A stretch of DNA of 64,000 bases, taken from positions 1,529,416 to 1,593,415 of the forward strand of contig NZ_CP017269.1 of assembly GCF_001750685.1 (NCBI RefSeq), in the 5' to 3' direction. Shown here piece after piece: positions 8,404 to 16,712 of the stretch. How positions within the stretch are numbered: the stretch's first letter is position 1; the number at the start of each line of letters is the position of its first letter. The notes beneath the pieces are model-generated. The model saw only the letters and a program-made list of their open reading frames with translations, did not search any database and had not been told where the DNA came from. This DNA comes from Geosporobacter ferrireducens. GTDB lineage: Bacteria; Bacillota; Clostridia; Peptostreptococcales; Thermotaleaceae. The position numbers and the translations under genes are program-made.

Positions 8404-8455
8404 CTCATTTTCCCCCTTCAAAGTAAAGAATACATTTCTTATCCAATCATTTAAA

Positions 8456-8516
8456 CGATTAAACAATTGTTTGATTGTTATATTATTAGTATATTTATCC
8501 TTTGATGGAATGTCAA
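8456..8516 (-). promoter_or_regulatory. SigmaA promoter and ArsR-type operator of the metal efflux operon
   Basis: On the minus strand TTGACA (8516-8511), 17-base spacer, TATACT (8493-8488). Just downstream lies AATCAAACAATTGTTTAATC (8476-8457), a dyad sharing 17 of 21 positions with the operator before the ArsR gene. Binding here would block transcription start. Confidence 0.75.
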
Positions 8517-8675
8517 TGGAAGTTAGGCAGAAAGTCTGAATGGGAGAAAAAGTAGTCTATTTGGTATAATATTCGTATCATTACTCCAATCATTCATTGT
8601 TTACCCTATAGTTAAACGTATATCTATTTGCTATAATTTAAATAGTCATGATAGCAGATATAGGGAGGTATTCCG

Positions 8676-9641
8676 ATGTTCTCAGCCATTCTTTCTCACT
8701 TTAGCGATCGTATCATTGCGGGGCAAGGTAAAGACCATATTTCTTACAATCTGAAAACTTTGGATGGCAAAGGAACTGCATCGGTATATTCAGTGTTTCC
8801 TGGCATTGAAATAGGTAATTTAGTCTTTCAAACTAGTCATTTAAACCCAATAAAACACGCACAAATGAATATCGTTGAAATCAACCATTGCAAAGAAGGA
8901 CGAGCCGAATGCAAGATGAGCGACGGCTGTTTTCAATATATTGGTGAAGGTGATTTGTTCATGAATACGCTGAACAACTACAGCGACAGCATTGAACTAC
9001 CTTTAGGATATTATCATGGCATCATGGTTCTCATCGATATTGATATAGCCGCCCCCGTAATTTTAGAGTTGTTTCCCAATATTCCTATCAATATGCAGGA
9101 ACTTTCTGAGCGCTTTTTTGACCATGATAAATGCTTTCTTATCCAAGAAAAACCAGAAATCCAACACATATTTTCTGGAATGTATACAATTCCTGCCAGT
9201 GCCCGCCTTCTTTACTACCGGCTTAAAATTCAGGAGCTATTATTGTACTTGTATTTTTTTCTTCCATCCAAGGAAAAACCAAAAAAGACTTATCCACAAC
9301 AACAAGTAGAGATCATTAAGCAGATACAGAAAAAAATTACCGGTGAGCCTGAACATCGTTTTACGATTGAAGACCTGGCGAGAGAATACTGCATTAGTCC
9401 CACCGCTTTAAAGTCAAACTTTAAAGGAGTTTACGGCGTACCTATTGCAACCTATATGAAGAAGTACAGGATCCAGCAGGCAGCGATTCTGCTGCGTCAG
9501 ACACAGCTAAGTGTGGCAGAGATTGCTGCCAAAATCGGTTATGAAAGTCAGAGCAAATTTGGGGCAGCTTTTAAAGAGATTATGAAAATCACACCCCTTG
9601 AATACCGTAGAAAATTTGCATATACTACGAATAATTTTTAA
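8676..9641 (+). CDS. AraC-family transcriptional regulator
   Basis: 321 residues. The C-terminal third holds two helix-turn-helix units: FTIEDLAREYCISPTALKSNFKGVYG, then LLRQTQLSVAEIAAKIGYESQSKFGAAFKEIMKITPLEYRR, the AraC signature. The N-terminal 200 residues carry a cupin-like sensor with the usual EINHCKEGRAE strand found in regulators of the PchR/YqhC-like group. The start has GGGAGG nine bases upstream. It stands alone: the gene before is divergent and the next gene belongs to a TetR unit, so its target is unknown. Confidence 0.88.
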   Translation: MFSAILSHFSDRIIAGQGKDHISYNLKTLDGKGTASVYSVFPGIEIGNLVFQTSHLNPIKHAQMNIVEINHCKEGRAECKMSDGCFQYIGEGDLFMNTLNNYSDSIELPLGYYHGIMVLIDIDIAAPVILELFPNIPINMQELSERFFDHDKCFLIQEKPEIQHIFSGMYTIPASARLLYYRLKIQELLLYLYFFLPSKEKPKKTYPQQQVEIIKQIQKKITGEPEHRFTIEDLAREYCISPTALKSNFKGVYGVPIATYMKKYRIQQAAILLRQTQLSVAEIAAKIGYESQSKFGAAFKEIMKITPLEYRRKFAYTTNNF

Positions 9642-9942
9642 ACAGGGCCTACTGAACAAACTTGAAAGCTTTGATTTTACTGACTTAAGGCATGAATTTT
9701 CATGTAATAAATACAAAAAAATTAACATTTTTTCTGCAAAAATTTTGCAGATGAAAGCGCGTATGTATATCAGAAAATCTGTCCAAATCAAGTTTTTAGA
9801 CGATTTTTTCTTGTCTTTTTGGGTTTCTACCCTTCTTACGAACAGATACGTCTCCTCCTTTAACGGTATATTTAGAAATGATTTTTGACTGTATACAGCA
9901 ATATTTTTTATATCTATTGACATCAGTATATTTCTATATTAT
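9642..9942 (+). other. Gene-free spacer with two small palindromes
   Basis: About 300 AT-rich bases without a supported gene. It holds a perfect 9-1-9 palindrome with half-site TCTGCAAAA (9733-9751), which could fold as a hairpin but has no T run after it on the plus strand, and the 10-base palindrome CTGTATACAG (9889-9898) close to the TetR-gene promoter. Confidence 0.5.
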
Positions 9943-9972
9943 CATAATAAGGAACGGAGGTTCCTTATTATG
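9917..9972 (+). promoter_or_regulatory. SigmaA promoter with perfect TetR-type operator overlapping the start codon
   Basis: TTGACA (9917-9922), 17-base spacer, TATCAT (9940-9945). From 9943 to 9972 there is a perfect inverted repeat: CATAATAAGGAAC, spacer GGAG, then its exact complement ending in the ATG of the TetR gene. The spacer and adjoining bases also form the ribosome site. A second copy of the same operator lies before the next gene (10547-10570). Confidence 0.85.
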
Positions 9973-10533
9973 CAAATTTTAAAAGATGAAATTAGAAATA
10001 AAATATTAGATGTAGCTGAAAATCTATTTTACCAAAATGGGTTTAGGGATACTACTACCCGCAGCATCGCTAAAGCAGTAGGTATTAGTGTTAGTAATTT
10101 GTATTTATATTATGAAAATAAGGAAGCTATCTTCTACGGAGTTACTGACGGGTTTTTTGAATACTTTATAAACGGTTTTAAAACATTTGTAAATCATGAT
10201 GACAAAAGTAATGGAATGAATATTGATATTAGTCATGTTTTCCAAAGAATTATAAAAGTTGATCAAAAAAAATTTATTATTATAGCAGATAAGAGCCAAG
10301 GAACAAAATATGAAGGATTCAAAGAACAAATAATTAATATTCTCAGCAATCATATGCTATCACAAGTGAACAAGGAGTTCGTTGAAGATGAGTTAATCAT
10401 ATATATATTAGCTAAAAACTTTATGGAAGGAATAATTGAGATAGCTAAGAATTACAAAGATGATCGTTGGCTTGAAAAAAGTATTGGTACATTGGTTTCA
10501 TATCATATAAATGGCATGAAACATTTAATGTAA
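9970..10533 (+). CDS. TetR/AcrR-family repressor
   Basis: 187 residues. The N-terminal helix-turn-helix is typical: ILDVAENLFYQNGFRDTTTRSIAKAVGISVSNLYLYYENKEAIF (residues about 10-55). The remaining helical ligand domain is AT-rich and not classifiable. Its start codon is the last base triplet of a perfect 30-base palindrome, so it most likely represses itself, and a second copy before the EFR1 gene suggests control of that gene too. The inducer is unknown. Confidence 0.9.
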   Translation: MQILKDEIRNKILDVAENLFYQNGFRDTTTRSIAKAVGISVSNLYLYYENKEAIFYGVTDGFFEYFINGFKTFVNHDDKSNGMNIDISHVFQRIIKVDQKKFIIIADKSQGTKYEGFKEQIINILSNHMLSQVNKEFVEDELIIYILAKNFMEGIIEIAKNYKDDRWLEKSIGTLVSYHINGMKHLM

Positions 10534-10546
10534 ATTTTTTTACCCG

Positions 10547-10570
10547 AATAAGGAACTATTGTTCTTTATT
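10547..10570 (+). promoter_or_regulatory. Second TetR-type operator
   Basis: AATAAGGAAC, spacer TATT, GTTCTTTATT: the same half-sites and 4-base spacer as the operator at the TetR start codon, with a single mismatch in the right arm. It is 44 bases before the EFR1 start codon, 14 bases after the TetR stop. Confidence 0.8.
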
Positions 10571-10613
10571 GCAGGTAGAAATATACTAAAAAAATTTTTG
10601 GAGGATGAATTTT

Positions 10614-11498
10614 ATGAAAGCTGTCATTGTTGTATTTAGTCCCTCAGGCAATACGGAACGGGTTGGAAAGTTATTAAAGACTTCCCTTGAACAGAATAGC
10701 ATTGGTGCCGAATTAATTAATATTGCCGGCAAAGAAAAGTACTTCTTAACCAAATATACACAAAGCTTTTTGCAAGAAATAGTTAATGAACATGATATTC
10801 TATTTATAGGGTCCCCTGTATACGCTCACCATCTTCAATATCACGTTAAGGATTTAATTGAAAGCCTTCCCAGACCTATGGATGGATGGGGAAAAATAGC
10901 AGTACCTTTTGTTACTTATGGTGGAATTCATTCAGGTATTGCTCTTGATGAAGCAGGAAAACTACTAAGAAAAAGTGGAAGGAAGGTTTTAGCCGGTTTG
11001 AAGGTATCCAGTTCACATCATATGACCAGAGCTTTTATGAAAGAAGAGTATAATAAGAATCCGGATGAAGATAAATTAATTTCTATCATCGAAGATCTTG
11101 TGCAGCTGGTTAAATCAGTTGATTTGAATTCTACAAAAGATTATTCTAACCATCTAAGATATCAGAGTGTAAAAACCTACCTAAAAGCAAAAGTAATATT
11201 CAAAGAAAAGGTTTGGCATGAAAAAAGATATCCAAAAGTGCTAATTGACTACAATAAGTGTATTCAGTGCGGTAAATGTGTCAGCGTATGTCCGGTATGC
11301 CACTTAGAGCAAGATTTGGATAGTTTAATTGTAAAAAATATTAATACACAATGTATTCATTGTTTTAATTGTATATTTGAATGCCCACAAAAAGCAATAT
11401 CTCCGATGGGTGACCTTGAGAAAGCAAAAATCTTTATGGAAAATATGATCAAAAAAGCTAAGGAACATCCTGACACATGTTTATATCCAACTACATAA
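10614..11498 (+). CDS. EFR1-family flavodoxin-ferredoxin fusion
   Basis: 294 residues from ATG 10614; GGAGG ends nine bases upstream, while the in-frame ATG at 10605 overlaps it. Residues 1-150 are flavodoxin-like: the phosphate loop is VFSPSGNTERVGK, and FIGSPVYAHH forms the flavin-facing strand. The C-terminal part carries two 4Fe-4S ferredoxin motifs, CIQCGKCVSVCPVC and CIHCFNCIFECP. This is an electron-transfer protein of the cytoplasm, in a family common in anaerobic Firmicutes but without known partner. The upstream TetR operator and the following methyltransferase suggest a small redox/detoxification unit. Confidence 0.88.
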   Translation: MKAVIVVFSPSGNTERVGKLLKTSLEQNSIGAELINIAGKEKYFLTKYTQSFLQEIVNEHDILFIGSPVYAHHLQYHVKDLIESLPRPMDGWGKIAVPFVTYGGIHSGIALDEAGKLLRKSGRKVLAGLKVSSSHHMTRAFMKEEYNKNPDEDKLISIIEDLVQLVKSVDLNSTKDYSNHLRYQSVKTYLKAKVIFKEKVWHEKRYPKVLIDYNKCIQCGKCVSVCPVCHLEQDLDSLIVKNINTQCIHCFNCIFECPQKAISPMGDLEKAKIFMENMIKKAKEHPDTCLYPTT

Positions 11499-11541
11499 AC
11501 CTTGTTGCGCAAAATATTATATAATTATGGAGGAAACTATT

Positions 11542-12117
11542 ATGGGAATTAAGAAATTCTTACTAGACGGTCAATCTGAAAACGGAAATCTTATTTATAA
11601 GAAAATGTTGATGTGGTTAAATAATCCCAAAAGAGTAAAATATAATAATCCTGACAGGTTAGTGCAAGCTTCCGGAATACAGTCTGGACAAACGGTCTTG
11701 GAAATCGGTTGCGGATCTGGCTTTTTCACAGTATCTGCGTCAAAAATATTAGGAGATGAAGGTAAACTCTATTCTATAGATATTCATCCTTTAGCAGTTG
11801 AAGAAACACAAAAGAAAGTTGATCAATTAGAACTGAAAAATGTTATAGTTAAAAAGGAGGATGCTATGAAATCCTCCTTTGGAGACTCCATGTTTGACCT
11901 TGTTCTACTTTATGGTGTTGTACCTGCCCCCGTTATCCCTATGAAAGATATATCCAGAGAAATTTACAGGGTATTAAAACCCGGAGGCATCTACGCAATA
12001 TGGACCCTATCACCATTCTGGTCCCCATGTACTGCACTAAAATGTGCTTCTTTTGAAAAAATGAAGAAGCTTAATGGAGTTTTTCGTTTGCGTAAAGTGA
12101 ACTATCCAAATCAATGA
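11542..12117 (+). CDS. Class I SAM-dependent methyltransferase
   Basis: 191 residues from ATG 11542, chosen because GGAGGA lies seven bases before it; an earlier ATG overlaps the ribosome site. Motif I, VLEIGCGSGFFTVSASKILGDEGKLYSIDI, motif IV, FDLVLLYGVVP, and post-motif VLKPGGIYAIW are clear. It follows EFR1 by 43 bases, so it is probably in the TetR-controlled unit. The substrate is unknown. The C-terminus is short, and the next 40 codons in another frame look weakly coding, so a frameshift at the end is possible. Confidence 0.8.
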   Translation: MGIKKFLLDGQSENGNLIYKKMLMWLNNPKRVKYNNPDRLVQASGIQSGQTVLEIGCGSGFFTVSASKILGDEGKLYSIDIHPLAVEETQKKVDQLELKNVIVKKEDAMKSSFGDSMFDLVLLYGVVPAPVIPMKDISREIYRVLKPGGIYAIWTLSPFWSPCTALKCASFEKMKKLNGVFRLRKVNYPNQ

Positions 12118-12218
12118 ATTTAGATAATAATAACTTTAAGATTGCAAGGTTACTTTCGACAATTGAATGGCAATTCACTTTTGTTCGTCTTCATGGATTC
12201 ACACCTGATGCTTTTATA

Positions 12219-12920
12219 CTACTCATCCACCATTCTATACCCAACGCCGACTTCAGTTAGAATATATCTGGGTTGCGCCGGCTCTTTTTCAATCTTTCTT
12301 CTCAAGCTTGCCATAAATACCCTTAATGACTGAGCTTCATTTCCAATCGTAGAACCCCATACCTCTTTGAGTATAAAGTTGTGTGTTAATACTTTTCCGG
12401 CGTGTCGGGATAGAAGCGTTAAAATTTTATATTCAATTGGCGTTAAATGAATTTCTTCATTTCTTAAACTTACAATTCTTTTTTCAAAGTCAATCTTCAA
12501 ATCTCCGAGAACAAACTCACTCATACAAGCTTTCTGCTCACTTCCATGCCTGTAAATATGCCTTAAAGATACTCTTAACCGGGCTAGCAGTTCGGATATT
12601 CCAAAGGGTTTTGTAATATAATCATCTGCACCTAAATCTAATGCTTCCACTTTCTCCCTTTCCTGTCCTCTGGCAGATACTACAATAATAGGCGTATTGG
12701 ACCATAATCTCACCTTTTCAATGATTCTCAATCCATCCATATCCGGTAACCCAAGATCAAGAATAATGATATCCGGGTTATGGGACATAATCAGTGTGAG
12801 TCCTTTCTCACCATTTTCCGTTTCTATATATTTATAGCCTTGTGTTCTCAAAGCGGCTGAAATAAAATTCCGAATGGCTTTGTCATCTTCAATCACCAAT
12901 ATCAACGGTTTATTATCCAT
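12219..12920 (-). CDS. kdpE: KdpE response regulator
   Basis: 233 residues from ATG 12920, with GGGGGAG upstream; the ORF is open further into kdpD but without a ribosome site. Receiver: acidic pair in IEDDKA, phospho-acceptor Asp 55 in IIILDLGLPDMDG, Lys in YITKPFG. The winged-helix domain contains LTPIEYKILTLLSRHAGKVLTHNFILKEVWG, the KdpE-type signature. It is last in the kdp operon, 28 bases after kdpD, and would activate kdpFABC under potassium limitation. Confidence 0.95.
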   Translation of the reverse strand: MDNKPLILVIEDDKAIRNFISAALRTQGYKYIETENGEKGLTLIMSHNPDIIILDLGLPDMDGLRIIEKVRLWSNTPIIVVSARGQEREKVEALDLGADDYITKPFGISELLARLRVSLRHIYRHGSEQKACMSEFVLGDLKIDFEKRIVSLRNEEIHLTPIEYKILTLLSRHAGKVLTHNFILKEVWGSTIGNEAQSLRVFMASLRRKIEKEPAQPRYILTEVGVGYRMVDE

Positions 12921-12948
12921 AAAAGTCTCCCCCTCAAAGCAGGATAAA

Positions 12949-15678
12949 TTAATCCAAAGGTAGTGAAAATCTAAAGCGTGCACCCCCTTCCTTTTTGTTA
13001 TGGGCTTCAATCTTTCCTCCATGTGCTTCAACAATAGATTTACAGATAGCCAGACCTAGCCCTATACCCCTTCTGGAATCTCTTGAACTGCTTTCTGATG
13101 TATAAAATCTATTGAATATGTGTTTAATGGAATCCTCCGGCACTCCCTCACCATTGTCGGATACTTCCATATAGGCTGATTCTCCTGCCTCAAAAGCTCT
13201 AATTTCTATCGTCGTACCCTTTGGTGTGTATTTAATCGCATTATCAATTAAATTGATTAAAACCTGCTCAATTAGTTTTCCATCCATCGGCACAATAAAT
13301 ATATCTTCAGGTATTTGTACTTTAATAACATGGTCTTTTGCACGTTTTTTTATATGCTGAATTGCTTCTGATATTACTTCTTCAATAGATTCAGGTTTTT
13401 TTCTCAATTGCAGCTTCCCTTCATCTATTCTTGTCATGCTAAGGAGGTTCTCAACCAATCTTGTTAGCCATTCTGAATCTTCATATATTCCATTCAGCAG
13501 CTCATTCACTGTTTCCGGATCTAATATCTCTCTATTTTCCAGTATTGTTGTAGTTGCTCCTGCAATACCCGCCAAAGGACTGCGAAGATCGTGGGATAGT
13601 GCTCTTAATAAATCGCTTCTTAATTTCTCCCGCTCTACTTCTATTTTTATTTTTGCCTGCTCTTCAGTAAGCTTTTCCCTTTCCAATGCAATTGCCATTT
13701 GAACTGTTACCGAGTCTAAAAAGTGACGTTGATCGATGTCTAGGATATCATCATAACATTTAATGCCGATTACGCCCATTATCTTTTGATGGGTTTTTAT
13801 TGGTACATAATAAGCAACCGAGCCTGGCAATGTATCCGTTCCAACGCCTGCATTTTTTCTATTTTTGAAAACCCAATTTACTACCGCTTCTTCATTTTTA
13901 TCTAATAAATCCTGTGTCATTTTACCCTGTGCATTTAGAATCGGTTCCGCTAAATTGTCGTTCTCATCACCTAAATATACGATAATATCTCTCTTTAGAA
14001 CGCTGGTAAGATACTCGATTCCCTTGACCACAATGGATTCTCTGTTAGATACATTTAAAAAGCTTCGCGTGACGTCATAAAGCATTTGCGTATGTTCTTC
14101 CCTTTTTAAGGATGTTACCATTTGATGTTGGATTCTTGAAGTCAACGTGCTGGTGATTAAAGCTACTGAAAGCATAATCGGAAAAGTAACCAGATATCCG
14201 GCATCATATACTGAAAAAGTAAATCTAGGCTCAGTAAAGAAATAATTAAATGCCAATACACTTAAAACAGATCCAATCATACCCATTAAATAACCTTTGG
14301 TTATAAGCGTCATAACAAGTACGCCAACAATATAAGCCATAATAATATTTGCTTCGGCAAATCCTATCGCATAAAAAGAGTATGCTAAAGCTGTAGCAAA
14401 AATCAGAACCCCTATAATTTTTAAGAAATCAATTTTAGAAAATGTAAATTTTAAAAACAGATCCGCATTTTTATGCTTCGGTTTTGTTCTGTTATCATAA
14501 TCCTGCGATATACCTGGAATAACGTGTACATCAATATATGCAGTTAAATCCAAAAGTCTGTTTACAATATCTTTTTTTAAAATACGTAATAGAGGATTTC
14601 TCGATTTTTGATTTCGTCCTATTACGATTTTCGTTGCATTTCTCAGCTTCGCATAGCTTACCAATTGGTCAGCAATATTATCTCCATGCAATGTAACAAC
14701 TTCTGCACCTAATTGTTCTGCAAGTGTCATGTTTTTCTGCAACTGTTCTTGAACCGTTTTGTCTATGTACTTATTTTCTGATGTTTGAACATAAACTGCA
14801 ATCCATGTCGCTTGTAAGGAATCCGCCATGCGGGCAGCGGTCCGGATTACTTTTGCAGAAGTAGGTGCCGGACTGATACATACCAATAACTGCTCTTTGA
14901 CAGGCAGTATTTTTATATTGGTTTTAGACAGGCGGGCAATTTGAACCTCTCTATTGACACGGTCGGCCGTTCTTCTCAATGCGATTTCCCTTAAAGCAAC
15001 CAAATTTTCCTTTTGAAAAAAGTTGCTTTGTGCCCTTTTCGCCTGCTCCTTTCTATAAACTTTCCCCTCATTGAATCGCTTTAAAAGATCTTCCGGTTCA
15101 ATATCGATTAGTTCAACTTGACCGGCTTCATCAAAAACCTTATCCGGTATGGTTTCCTTTACAAACACATTGGTTATGCTTGCAACGATATCATTTAAAC
15201 TCTCAATATGCTGGACGTTGACAGTTGTGTAGACATCTATGCCCGCATCCAATAACTCATATATGTCCTGCCATCTTTTTTTATATTTAGAGCCTGGTGC
15301 ATTGGTGTGCGCCAGTTCATCAACCAATATGATCTCAGGCTTTCTCTTTCCTGCCGTCTCCAAATCAAACTCTTTAATATAAATCCCTCTATAAAATACA
15401 CTTTTTGTTTCCAGTACTTCCAATCCATCCAAGAGCGCTAAAGTTTCAGGGCGCGTATGGGGCTCTATATAACCGACGACTACATCTACACCGGATTTTT
15501 TGACTGCATGAGCAGCATCCAGCATCGCATAAGTTTTTCCAACACCTGCAGCATAGCCAAAAAAAATTTTCAACATGCCTTTCGCTTTTAGGTTATTTTC
15601 GGATTTTATTTTCGCCAGCAATTGCTCCGGATCCGGCCTGGTTTCCAAGTTGATATTTTTTATACCATTGCTATTCAT
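12949..15678 (-). CDS. kdpD: KdpD sensor histidine kinase
   Basis: 909 residues, full length. Domains in order: KdpD N-terminal domain with Walker A GYAAGVGKT (41-49) and VVVGYIEPHTRPET; USP-like domain, about 250-370; four clustered membrane segments, about 400-500; GAF-like region, about 525-650; kinase with LSHDLRSPLAGIAGATTTI and ATPase motifs LINLIDNAIKYTPKGT, DNGEGVP, GIGLGLAIC. It senses potassium/turgor status and controls KdpE phosphorylation. Confidence 0.96.
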   Translation of the reverse strand: MNSNGIKNINLETRPDPEQLLAKIKSENNLKAKGMLKIFFGYAAGVGKTYAMLDAAHAVKKSGVDVVVGYIEPHTRPETLALLDGLEVLETKSVFYRGIYIKEFDLETAGKRKPEIILVDELAHTNAPGSKYKKRWQDIYELLDAGIDVYTTVNVQHIESLNDIVASITNVFVKETIPDKVFDEAGQVELIDIEPEDLLKRFNEGKVYRKEQAKRAQSNFFQKENLVALREIALRRTADRVNREVQIARLSKTNIKILPVKEQLLVCISPAPTSAKVIRTAARMADSLQATWIAVYVQTSENKYIDKTVQEQLQKNMTLAEQLGAEVVTLHGDNIADQLVSYAKLRNATKIVIGRNQKSRNPLLRILKKDIVNRLLDLTAYIDVHVIPGISQDYDNRTKPKHKNADLFLKFTFSKIDFLKIIGVLIFATALAYSFYAIGFAEANIIMAYIVGVLVMTLITKGYLMGMIGSVLSVLAFNYFFTEPRFTFSVYDAGYLVTFPIMLSVALITSTLTSRIQHQMVTSLKREEHTQMLYDVTRSFLNVSNRESIVVKGIEYLTSVLKRDIIVYLGDENDNLAEPILNAQGKMTQDLLDKNEEAVVNWVFKNRKNAGVGTDTLPGSVAYYVPIKTHQKIMGVIGIKCYDDILDIDQRHFLDSVTVQMAIALEREKLTEEQAKIKIEVEREKLRSDLLRALSHDLRSPLAGIAGATTTILENREILDPETVNELLNGIYEDSEWLTRLVENLLSMTRIDEGKLQLRKKPESIEEVISEAIQHIKKRAKDHVIKVQIPEDIFIVPMDGKLIEQVLINLIDNAIKYTPKGTTIEIRAFEAGESAYMEVSDNGEGVPEDSIKHIFNRFYTSESSSRDSRRGIGLGLAICKSIVEAHGGKIEAHNKKEGGARFRFSLPLD

Positions 15679-15725
15679 TATTCATCACCCTACTTTTACT
15701 TAACATAGACATATTCATGAAAGGT

Positions 15726-16097
15726 CTATAAAAATTTGCTAATGGCAACTGTGTCTATTTCAAGATCTTCATAGAATTTACTATTTTTAGATTCGCAAGT
15801 ATATACGACCACATTTTTTACATTGTATATTTTTTTTACTGCTGCTGCCAGTAAAGCATTGATATCTTCATTCTTGGTCCATATTAAGACGGTATCTGCA
15901 CTTGATAGATTTGCTTTCTCTAAGGTACTTTCCTTCCTTAAATTTCCAATAACTAAATTTCCTTTGAATTCTGCAGGCAAACTTTGAGCATATTGAATTT
16001 CAGGACAAATTATTGTGAGATGATCGATAGAGCCTGCAAGGATATTGATAAAGTCCCTGCAAGCCTTACTATCTCCTCCTATTATAACATAGTTCAT
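15726..16097 (-). CDS. TrkA-N-like protein in the kdpX position
   Basis: 123 residues resembling a lone Rossmann (TrkA-N/RCK-N) domain: MNYVIIGGDSKACRDFI provides a nucleotide-loop-like start, and NLVIGNLRKESTLEKANLSSADTVLIWTKNEDINALLAA is typical of RCK domains. It lies between kdpC and kdpD. In Clostridium acetobutylicum a gene called kdpX occupies this slot; I infer correspondence by position, not by comparison. It probably binds a nucleotide and tunes potassium uptake or KdpD. The glycine loop is not the full GxGxxG, so binding may differ from NAD. Confidence 0.7.
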   Translation of the reverse strand: MNYVIIGGDSKACRDFINILAGSIDHLTIICPEIQYAQSLPAEFKGNLVIGNLRKESTLEKANLSSADTVLIWTKNEDINALLAAAVKKIYNVKNVVVYTCESKNSKFYEDLEIDTVAISKFL

Positions 16098-16124
16098 ATG
16101 ATCTCCCCCTATGCCGCAATATAA

Positions 16125-16700
16125 CTACTCCAGATTATCAAGGTCTATATTCAATTTGACAACATTGACCCTTGGCTCACCTAAAATTCCTAACTGTCTT
16201 TTTTCTGTATTTTTTTCAATAAGATTCATCAGCACAGCTTTTTCAATATTTCTAACCTTTGAAATCCTCCCTGCCTGATAAAGTGCAGCTGCCGGTGAAA
16301 TATGAGGATCAAGGCCACTACCGGATGCAGTGATGAAATCAACGGGTATTTTTTGATCGTTCTCTGGATCCAACGCTCTAATCAGCTTTATTCTTTGCTG
16401 CACTGCATCTGCTATTTCCTCTCCTGCCGGGGTTTTATTAGACCCGGAGGAGTCTCCCCCGTTATAGGGATAAGGTGATGTAGCTGAGAGCCTGGACCAA
16501 AAATACTTTTCAGATGTAAATTCCTGGCCAATCAACTCTGATGCCACAGGTTTATTGTTTTGATAAAGGATACTTCCGTTCGCCTTATCCGGAAAAATTA
16601 TTTGGGCTATAGCAGTGCAGGCAAGGGGATATATGAAGCCTGTTATGATTGTCATCACTAAAACGAATTTAAAAGACTGCTGAACAACATTGTTTTTCAT
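16125..16700 (-). CDS. kdpC: KdpC, potassium-transporting ATPase C subunit
   Basis: 191 residues with one N-terminal membrane segment (FVLVMTIITGFIYPLACTAIAQIIFP). It has the KdpC hallmarks: GSELIGQ-like ASELIGQEFTSEKYFWSRLSA, DFITASGSGLDPHISPAAALYQAGRISKVR and GEPRVNVVKLNIDLD. It stabilises the KdpFABC complex. It follows kdpB by 12 bases. Confidence 0.96.
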   Translation of the reverse strand: MKNNVVQQSFKFVLVMTIITGFIYPLACTAIAQIIFPDKANGSILYQNNKPVASELIGQEFTSEKYFWSRLSATSPYPYNGGDSSGSNKTPAGEEIADAVQQRIKLIRALDPENDQKIPVDFITASGSGLDPHISPAAALYQAGRISKVRNIEKAVLMNLIEKNTEKRQLGILGEPRVNVVKLNIDLDNLE

Positions 16701-16712
16701 CTAAAACCCTCC

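Noticed and set aside
12118..12218. Continuation of the methyltransferase gene after a frameshift
   Set aside because: The next 35 codons in another frame look mildly coding (KIARLLSTIEWQFTFV) but match nothing I recognise, and the protein already has its core motifs.
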